Assembly: GCF_008831545.1 (NCBI RefSeq)
Contig: NZ_CP044523.1
Span: 3,410,001 to 3,474,000, forward strand
DNA length: 64,000 nt
DNA from: Halorussus halophilus
Lineage (GTDB): Archaea; Halobacteriota; Halobacteria; Halobacteriales; Haladaptataceae
Direction of reading: 5' to 3'
Numbering within the stretch: the first letter of the stretch is position 1; each line of letters opens with the position of its first letter. The notes under the pieces were generated by a model. The model was given only the letters and a program-made list of their open reading frames with translations. It did not search any database and was not told the DNA's origin. Both the position numbers and the translations under genes were made by a program. Of the stretch, positions 58,361 through 64,000 are shown piece after piece.

Positions 58361-60541
58361 TCAAGGAGTCGGAGGCTCCCCGTCCCACGCGTCCTTGTCG
58401 CCGTAGAAGTTCAGCATCGCGAACTTCAGCTTTTCAGGCCCGATGTCGAGCATCTCGCTGCGCTCCTCCGGCGGGAAGGTATCCCGGACGCTGTACTTGC
58501 CCATCTCCTTGCGTCCTTCCTCAGTATACCGCTTATCGACCAACGCACGCACTCCGAAGTCCTCCGGCGAGCGAATCACGCGGCCGAGCGCCTGTCTCGT
58601 CTTGCGAATCGTCGGAATCTCGACGGCGTACTCCCAGCCAGAGTCCCTGCCGGAGCGGTCGGCGAAGGTGCGGTCGTAGGCGTCTTGCACCGCGTCCATC
58701 CGGTCGTCAAGATGCGGGTACGGTACGCCGACAACGACCACTGTGCGGGCGTCGTCGGCGTCGAAGCTGACGCCCTCCGCGAGCGTGCCCCAGAGCGAGG
58801 TGAAGAGTGCGGCGTCGTCGTCCGCGACGAATTCCTGTCGAAGTTCCTCGGCGCGTTGGCCAGGTTCGTCGAAGTAGAGTTTCGCGTCCGTCTCTCGGCC
58901 GAGGCGGTCGTAGTATCGCTCTGCCTCCGAATAGCTCGGGAAGAACAGCAGAGTGTTTCCAGCCGTGAACTCCACCGCGTCCGACAACACTCCCGCAATC
59001 GCCTCCTGGGTCTCGGGATTGTCCCGCTCGCTGGAGAAGAGCGCGGGCGTCTGCACGGCGAAGGTGCGCCGATTCTCTTCGGGGAACTGGAGGCCATAGG
59101 CCATCGAAACGGGGTCTTCGAGACCCAACACGTCCGAAAGCACGTCGAACGGTCGGAGCGTCGCGCTCATCAACACCGTCGAGTAGACCTCTTCGAAGAG
59201 ATCCTTCGTGACCTCGCGGGGAATGCAGGTGTACAGTTCAGCGCGGCCGTACACTTCCTCGGTGGCTTCGTCGCGGCGCACCGAGACCACTGGGTACTGG
59301 CCCAACTCGGCCCCCTCGGCCATGAACGACTGGACGAACGTCGCGGCCTGCAAGGTCTGGCACTCCTGTCGCGTCGTCGCGTCGCCCTCCTTGTAGGCGT
59401 CCTCGTACTCCTCGTCCATCTCACGGCCGAGATGCACCGCCAGTTCGAGTTCCGTGTCGATGCCCTTGCCGGTGTACTGCTGGAGGAAGTTGAGCGTCAA
59501 GTCGTCGCGCTTGTTCTCGTTGGCGATGGCAACGTCCTGCCAGTTGTCGCCGACCTTCTCTCTGTCACCGAACCCGAAGTTGTCCTCGTAGGTTTCCGAG
59601 AGTGCGCGACGAAACGCGGAGATGACGTTGTACGCCGGTTCGCTTCTTGCATCGTCCGAATCCTGTAGCTCGTCCAGCGCCGAATCGAGGGTGTTCTCCG
59701 TCAGGGTACGAGTCGCGTGTTCGCGGGCAGTGTCCTCGATGTTGTGCGCCTCGTCGAAGATGGCGATGACGTCCTCCGGGTCCCGGTCCAGCCATCGGAA
59801 GAACTGCTCGCGTATCATCGGGTCGAGCAGGTGGTGGTAGTTGCAGACGACCAAATCGACGCCCTCCATCCCGTCTTTCAGCAGTTCGTATCCGCAGAGC
59901 GTCTGCTGTTCGGCGTACTCGTAGATGTCGTCGGGCGTCCGAACGTCGTCGTAGAGCCACGAGTAGAACTCCTCGTTGTCCCCGACGAGGTTGTTGTAGT
60001 AGTACTCGCAGGTGTTCTGGTCTTTCAGGCTCTCGACGGTCTCTTGGACTTGTTTCAGTTCGTCCATCACCGCGCTTCGGGCTTCCGCGGCGCGCTCGTC
60101 GCCCTCTTGGCTGGCTTCGAGCAACTCCTCTTGCCGTTCCTCTAACTCCTTCAGGTCTCGCTCCTCGTCTACGACTTCGTAGGTGTTGTCGCGCAGAACC
60201 TGACACTCCTCGAAGCCCACGTCGATGTGACACATCGACCCCTTCCCGCGGAAGACGACCGCCCGAATCGGCTCTTCTTTGGTTATCTGGCGGGCTTCGG
60301 CGACGAACTGGCGCATCTGCTGGTGGACGTTGGTCGTGATGACGACCGTCTTGTCCTCCTCGCGGGCGTACTCCAGCGCGGGCACGAGCGACGAGAGCGT
60401 CTTGCCCGTCCCGCAGGCCCCCTCGAAGAGTACGTCCTGTCCGCGGGCGAAGGCGTTGTAGATTCGGTCCATCGCCTCCCGCTGGTTGTCGTACGGCTCT
60501 TCGTAAGGGAAAAAACGCGTGTAGCCGTTCGTCTCTGCCAC
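58361..60541 (-). CDS. XPD/DinG-type superfamily 2 DNA helicase
   Basis: This 726-residue Rad3-family helicase has Walker A GACGTGKT at residues 41-48 and the Walker B box FDEAHN near 255. Several cysteines between about residues 100 and 225 (SMCHIDVGFEEC, NTCEYYY, TLCGYEL) are arranged as in an iron-sulfur domain. C-terminal motifs V-VI include LWGTLAEGVSFDADDARTV and RQALGRVIRSPEDFG. It probably unwinds DNA 5' to 3' in repair. GTG 60541 is chosen because TTTAAAT (60567-60573) lies about 28 bp upstream; an upstream GTG at 60586 is the alternative. Confidence 0.9.
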   Translation of the reverse strand: MAETNGYTRFFPYEEPYDNQREAMDRIYNAFARGQDVLFEGACGTGKTLSSLVPALEYAREEDKTVVITTNVHQQMRQFVAEARQITKEEPIRAVVFRGKGSMCHIDVGFEECQVLRDNTYEVVDEERDLKELEERQEELLEASQEGDERAAEARSAVMDELKQVQETVESLKDQNTCEYYYNNLVGDNEEFYSWLYDDVRTPDDIYEYAEQQTLCGYELLKDGMEGVDLVVCNYHHLLDPMIREQFFRWLDRDPEDVIAIFDEAHNIEDTAREHATRTLTENTLDSALDELQDSDDARSEPAYNVISAFRRALSETYEDNFGFGDREKVGDNWQDVAIANENKRDDLTLNFLQQYTGKGIDTELELAVHLGREMDEEYEDAYKEGDATTRQECQTLQAATFVQSFMAEGAELGQYPVVSVRRDEATEEVYGRAELYTCIPREVTKDLFEEVYSTVLMSATLRPFDVLSDVLGLEDPVSMAYGLQFPEENRRTFAVQTPALFSSERDNPETQEAIAGVLSDAVEFTAGNTLLFFPSYSEAERYYDRLGRETDAKLYFDEPGQRAEELRQEFVADDDAALFTSLWGTLAEGVSFDADDARTVVVVGVPYPHLDDRMDAVQDAYDRTFADRSGRDSGWEYAVEIPTIRKTRQALGRVIRSPEDFGVRALVDKRYTEEGRKEMGKYSVRDTFPPEERSEMLDIGPEKLKFAMLNFYGDKDAWDGEPPTP

Positions 60542-60566
60542 ACCGTGGAATTTGCCCGGCTTCGGG

Positions 60567-60633
60567 TTTAAATGCTCGCTCTGCACTGGAAGTTATCAGA
60601 ACTGTCTCATTCGCAGGCCGACGAGACTTTAGG
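60567..60633. promoter_or_regulatory. Divergent promoters of helicase and methyltransferase genes
   Basis: TTTAAAT at 60567-60573 serves the helicase (GTG 60541, minus strand). CTTTAGG at 60627-60633 lies 27 bp before GTG 60656 of the methyltransferase. Both imply leaderless mRNAs. Confidence 0.55.
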
Positions 60634-60655
60634 TGTCGCGCGTCTCTCCGTTGCT

Positions 60656-61300
60656 GTGGATTCTAACGACGTTCTCGACGAATGGGAAGACAGGTCGGGG
60701 GAGTATTCGCCGACCTACTACGCCTACTACGGGCCGGACGAGATGAGCGAGGCGATTCGGGAGCGAATCGCCGAAGTCGTCGGTTCAGACCCCGCTATCC
60801 TCGAACTCGGCTGTAGCTCCGGCCGCCACCTCTCGCACCTCTACGACCACGGCTACGAGAACCTGCACGGCATCGAGGTCAACCCCGACGCCTTCGACGT
60901 GATGGCGGAGAACTACCCCGAACTCGCCGACGCCGGGACGTTCTACGCCGACGCCATCGAGAACGTCGTCCCGGACTTCGAGGACGACAAGTTCGACGTC
61001 GTCTTTTCGGTCGAAACGCTCCAGCATATTCATCCTGACAACGACTGGGTCTTCTCGGACGTTACTCGCATCGCGTCCGAACTGCTCGTCACCGTCGAGA
61101 ACGAGGGGCCCGAAGAGAACGGCGAAGCGGACCAGCAAACGGACGGGGCGCAGTCCGACGACGTAGCCGTGAACCACGTCCGGGGTGACTTCCCGCTGTA
61201 CTACCGCGATTGGAAGGAGGTCTTCACCGAGCGCGGATTCACCGAAATCGACTCCGAGTCGGGCAAGCGTGACCGACTCCGTGCGTTCCGACCTGCGTAG
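60656..61300 (+). CDS. Class I SAM-dependent methyltransferase
   Basis: This 214-residue Rossmann-fold methyltransferase has motif I ILELGCSSGRHLSHLY at about residues 45-60 and acidic motif II GIEVNPDAF near 75. The later DVVFSVETLQHIHPDNDWV corresponds to motif IV. The substrate is unknown. GTG 60656 is preferred from the promoter spacing over ATG 60572, which lies inside the helicase promoter. An acidic Q/D-rich loop (about 160-175) is inserted late in the fold. Confidence 0.85.
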   Translation: MDSNDVLDEWEDRSGEYSPTYYAYYGPDEMSEAIRERIAEVVGSDPAILELGCSSGRHLSHLYDHGYENLHGIEVNPDAFDVMAENYPELADAGTFYADAIENVVPDFEDDKFDVVFSVETLQHIHPDNDWVFSDVTRIASELLVTVENEGPEENGEADQQTDGAQSDDVAVNHVRGDFPLYYRDWKEVFTERGFTEIDSESGKRDRLRAFRPA

Positions 61301-61403
61301 ATTTTCGACCCGAACCCTTCCTCGCCACGCGGCACACAGTGACCCGCTACGACTCTCGACCCTACGAAGATTTTTGCGTCTCGATGCTCCTGTATCTACT
61401 ACG

Positions 61404-61733
61404 ATGGGACTCTTCGAAAATCTCGGCCGGAAAGTCGAGAAGTTCAAACAACAGTCCGAGGAAGTGGCCGCCGAGTCGGCGACATACGAGTGTCGAAACT
61501 GTGGCGAACGATTCTACACCGCACGCGAGGAGTGCGACGAGTGCGGTGGCGACGTAGTTTCGCGAAAGAGCGAGAGGGAAGCGACTGGAGGCGAAGAGAG
61601 TGGAGACGGACCGGGTGAGAATGAGGCAAGTGGAGACGGAGAGAGTGGGAACGAAGCAAGTGGAGACGGAGAGAGTGGGAACGAAGCAAGCGAAGATGGA
61701 ACGAGCGAGGACGACAAGAACGCCGACGAGTAA
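61404..61733 (+). CDS. Zinc-ribbon protein with acidic repeat tail
   Basis: This 109-residue protein has an N-terminal amphipathic helix (GLFENLGRKVEKFKQQS) and a zinc ribbon (YECRNCGERF and ECDECGGD, residues about 29-50). A disordered tail of about 55 residues is made of E, S, G, N and D. The tail contains two identical ASGDGESGNE decapeptides encoded by a perfect 30-bp tandem repeat. Frame upstream of ATG 61404 is not used. Function unknown. Confidence 0.78.
   Translation: MGLFENLGRKVEKFKQQSEEVAAESATYECRNCGERFYTAREECDECGGDVVSRKSEREATGGEESGDGPGENEASGDGESGNEASGDGESGNEASEDGTSEDDKNADE
61626..61685. repeat. Perfect 2 x 30-bp tandem repeat in coding sequence
   Basis: A 30-bp unit beginning GCAAGTGGAGACGGAGAGAG occupies 61626-61655 and again 61656-61685. 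The length is a multiple of three, so copy-number change lengthens the acidic tail without frameshift. Confidence 0.92.
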
Positions 61734-61736
61734 CTC

Positions 61737-62678
61737 TCAGCGCTCCGGTTCGATGTAGACCTTCGCTACGTCTTCGTTGGCCTCCATCAGGGCGTTCTCG
61801 ATGGCCGTGATGCGGTCGTCCATCTCACCCGTCGGGACGCCCTTCTCGAAGGCCACGTCGGCGGTGACGATGACATCTTCCGGCCCGAAGATGACCGTCC
61901 GGAAATCGACGATACCGGTCACGCCCTCCCACTGTTCGACGATTCGACGGAGTTCCTGTTCGTCCGACTCCGGGAGACTCTCGCCGAGGAGTAGGCGTTT
62001 GTTCTCCCACGCGAGCGCGACCGCGAAGCCCATGAGCATGATACCGATGAGGAGCGCGCCGACTGCGTCGTAGAAGGGATTCCCAGTGGCTCGGGAGAGA
62101 TAGACACCGAAGAGGGCGATACCGGCCCCGGCCATCGCGATTGTGTCTTCGGTGAACGCGGTGAGCGTCGTCACGTTGCTGGTCTTTCGGAACGCCTCGG
62201 TGAGGCCGCTCCACTCGTGTTCTTCGATGTCCTTCTGCATCCCGGCGTAGGCTTTCTTGAGCGCGTACCCCTCGAAGAGGATTGCACCGATTAGGACGCT
62301 GTAGTTGACCCACACTGCAGGGAACGTGTAGCCGAACAACTGGATCGGGTCGATGTGCTCGACGTGAGGGTGCATAATCGCGTTGTACCCGTGCTTCGCA
62401 CTCTCCCAGCCAGCGATGCCGAACAGCAGGACGCTGACCAGAAAGCTGTAGAAGAACTCCGCTTTTCCGTACCCGAAGGGGTGGCCGCGACTCGCGTCCT
62501 TCTTGCTGTAGCGAATGCCGATGAGAAGGAACACTTGGTTCCCGGTGTCCGAAATCGAGTGATACGTCTCCGAGAGCATCGCCGCACTCCCAGTCAGCGT
62601 GAAGCCGATGAACTTCAAGATGGCTATCGCGCCGTTGGCTATCAGGGCGGCGATGACGACCGACTTACTTTCCGCCAT
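61737..62678 (-). CDS. Cation diffusion facilitator family transporter
   Basis: This 313-residue CDF protein probably exports zinc, manganese or other divalent ions by proton antiport. Six hydrophobic segments are visible. The usual HxxxD-type site reads MLSETYHSISDTGNQ, as in the ZnT9-like subgroup, and a soluble C-terminal domain of about 90 residues (ELRRIVEQWEGVTGIVDFRT) follows. ATG 62678 is used. It is divergent from the phosphoesterase gene and convergent with the zinc-ribbon gene 3 bp away. Confidence 0.88.
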   Translation of the reverse strand: MAESKSVVIAALIANGAIAILKFIGFTLTGSAAMLSETYHSISDTGNQVFLLIGIRYSKKDASRGHPFGYGKAEFFYSFLVSVLLFGIAGWESAKHGYNAIMHPHVEHIDPIQLFGYTFPAVWVNYSVLIGAILFEGYALKKAYAGMQKDIEEHEWSGLTEAFRKTSNVTTLTAFTEDTIAMAGAGIALFGVYLSRATGNPFYDAVGALLIGIMLMGFAVALAWENKRLLLGESLPESDEQELRRIVEQWEGVTGIVDFRTVIFGPEDVIVTADVAFEKGVPTGEMDDRITAIENALMEANEDVAKVYIEPER

Positions 62679-62768
62679 TGTTGTGGCTTTCTCGGCCGTC
62701 CGATATGAAAGTAGTACAAGCGGAACGCTCCGACAGTATGAGGAAGCCCCCGTTCGTACGACGACGCA

Positions 62769-63287
62769 ATGATAACTATTCTCTCGGACACGCACAGCGC
62801 GGCGGGCCATCGATTAGAGGGTCGTGCCGCGGAAGCCGTCCGCGAAGCGGACCTCGTCGTCCACGCGGGAGACTTCTACACCGAATCCGCGCTGGACGCG
62901 TTCGAAGACGCGAGCAACCACCTCTACGGCGTCTACGGCAACAACGCCACCGATGGCGTTCGAGACCGTCTCCCTCCGGAGCGGACGTTCGAAGCTCACG
63001 GACTCCGGTTCGTCCTGACCCACGGGCAGAACCGTGGGGCGACCGGTCTCTCGCTACTGGGCCGTCAGCAGGACGCCGACGTAGTCGTCTTCGGACACTC
63101 GCATCGCCACCACGCCAGCGACGCAGGGGACGTGCTACTGCTCAATCCCGGCAGTCACGCCCAACCGCGCGGCGGCTTGCCGACGCATGTCGAACTCCGC
63201 GTTGCGGACGATGGTGCGGACTACCGCGTCACTGGGGAGATTCGACACCGCGACGGCTCGACAGTCGAAGAATTCCGAATCGAGTAG
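62769..63287 (+). CDS. YfcE/MJ0936-type metallophosphoesterase
   Basis: This 172-residue calcineurin-like phosphodiesterase has a complete two-metal site: D7 and H9 in LSDTH, D35 in HAGDF, N in GNNA near 59, H in THGQN near 85 and GHSHRHH near 110, followed by LLNPGSH. The family hydrolyses phosphodiesters; the natural substrate is unknown. It is compact and full length for the family. Confidence 0.92.
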   Translation: MITILSDTHSAAGHRLEGRAAEAVREADLVVHAGDFYTESALDAFEDASNHLYGVYGNNATDGVRDRLPPERTFEAHGLRFVLTHGQNRGATGLSLLGRQQDADVVVFGHSHRHHASDAGDVLLLNPGSHAQPRGGLPTHVELRVADDGADYRVTGEIRHRDGSTVEEFRIE

Positions 63288-63449
63288 GAGAGCGAGCGCT
63301 CGAAGCGCAACCAAAAGCGTTCGAGAAAAACCACGGCGTGTTCGAATCGTACCGAAAGGCGTTCGGGGGAGGGCCGAAGCGGGGCGGTACACCTCTACCT
63401 ACACGCCGGTATATCAAGTAGTTCCCGTAAGCTCAAAAACTCATTTTAG

Positions 63450-64000
63450 TTACTCACTTCGGTTCGCGTACCACCACGCGAACCCGAGCGAGAGGACCAG
63501 TGCGCCGCCTAAGAAGAAGAGGACGCCCGGTGGAAGCACTGAGCTTGCGGCGTCGGCCGCGGTCTGGGTAGACTCCGTAGACATCGTGCCCATGCCACCG
63601 TCGCTCGAACTACTCGAACCACCGGTCATACCGAACAGCGCGCCGACGCCGTCACCGAAGGCTTCCTGCACCGCGAGACTCAGCAGGCCGAGCGCGCCGA
63701 ACGCACCGAGCAAGCGCGAGAGCGCCGCCTTCAGTCCGGTCGTCTTCTCCTCGTTGCCCGCGAAGACGACCAGCGGCTGGTCGGCGGGCGCGTACACCTT
63801 CATCTCGCGGCCCTTCTCCGAGTAGATGGTGTCGATGACCTGTATCACGTCGGCGTCTTCGAGGTTGCCGAGGTGGTACTGGGCGTTCTGGAGCGACGTG
63901 TCGATTTCCTCTGCGAGTGCCGACGGCGTGGCCGGGTCCTCGTGGAGTGCCGCGAGTAGTTCGCGGGCCGTCTCCGAAGAGAGTGCCCCGAGCAGGTTGT
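63450..64000 (-). CDS. Membrane-anchored winged-helix (ArsR-like) regulator, N-terminus outside window
   Basis: The frame enters from the right edge; about 182 residues are visible. A winged-helix part (LLAALHEDPATPSALAEEI, then NAQYHLGNLEDADVIQVI, and YSEKGREMKVYAP as the wing) is followed by two hydrophobic segments (about 20 residues each) flanking an S/G/T-rich exterior loop. The C-terminus is WWYANRSE. This haloarchaeal architecture suggests a DNA-binding protein tethered to the membrane, perhaps responding to envelope state; that is inference. The start codon is not in the window. Confidence 0.82.
   Translation of the reverse strand, partial: NLLGALSSETARELLAALHEDPATPSALAEEIDTSLQNAQYHLGNLEDADVIQVIDTIYSEKGREMKVYAPADQPLVVFAGNEEKTTGLKAALSRLLGAFGALGLLSLAVQEAFGDGVGALFGMTGGSSSSSDGGMGTMSTESTQTAADAASSVLPPGVLFFLGGALVLSLGFAWWYANRSE

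Noticed and set aside
58082-59668. Plus-strand ORF of about 528 codons opposite the helicase
   Set aside because: Antisense artefact of high-GC coding sequence; spans a gene boundary.

Overview
The window is haloarchaeal chromosome (class Halobacteria). The proteins are strongly acidic and coding DNA is GC-rich. Basal elements are archaeal: TATA boxes centred about 27 bp before ATG or GTG codons of mostly leaderless genes. Several families are haloarchaea-typical: HTH_10 (bacterio-opsin activator type) regulators, a HalOD1 domain, a ferredoxin with an acidic insertion, many tiny zinc-ribbon proteins and Tat-dependent secretion signals. The genus cannot be fixed from sequence alone. I saw no rRNA, tRNA, CRISPR array, intact insertion sequence or provirus.

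Layout. 0-10 kb: end of a biotin ECF transporter (EcfA-BioY), a cmi4-like HTH protein, a solo Cas4-like protein, TsaC/Sua5, a Tat-exported M23 peptidase, a redoxin-glutaredoxin pair, a CBS/CorC membrane protein, a PAS histidine kinase and a PiT phosphate permease. 10-21.5 kb: small haloarchaeal proteins, an HTH_10 regulator, an epimerase, a cupin pair, CstA, an ArsA/Get3-type ATPase with a small partner, an SRPBCC protein, uracil phosphoribosyltransferase and a tandem universal stress protein. 21.5-33 kb: two ORB-like motifs, an S9 peptidase, a TAXI-TRAP uptake operon and a PotABCD-like ABC transporter. 33-45 kb: prepilin peptidase, [2Fe-2S] ferredoxin, a PiT cluster with an internally deleted third copy, SerA, GNAT, MFS, ThrC, a small membrane protein and CapA. 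45.3-47.9 kb: a lower-GC accessory patch with a zinc protein, a HalOD1 protein, an HTH_10 regulator and a membrane-protein gene broken by three perfect 20-bp tandem repeats. 47.9-57.5 kb: a complete arginine cluster. 57.6-64 kb: 2H phosphoesterase, XPD-like helicase, methyltransferase, zinc-ribbon protein, CDF transporter, MJ0936-type phosphoesterase and the end of a membrane wHTH regulator.

The arginine genes work as one pathway. ArgG and ArgH lie first; then LysW (carrier), LysX-type ligase, ArgC, ArgB, ArgD, LysK-type hydrolase and ArgF follow, mostly with 4-nt ATGA overlaps. Together they convert glutamate to arginine on a protein carrier instead of by acetylation. Before argG lies a 31-codon ORF with its own TATA box and Shine-Dalgarno sequence. 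It ends in three consecutive CGA arginine codons just before a hairpin, and it looks like an arginine-sensing leader peptide. I consider this the most interesting unexplained element.

Other notable signals are a dispersed palindromic element with one copy inserted in frame in the LysK gene, four ORB-like motifs without any orc1/cdc6 gene nearby, and the phosphate-permease remnant.
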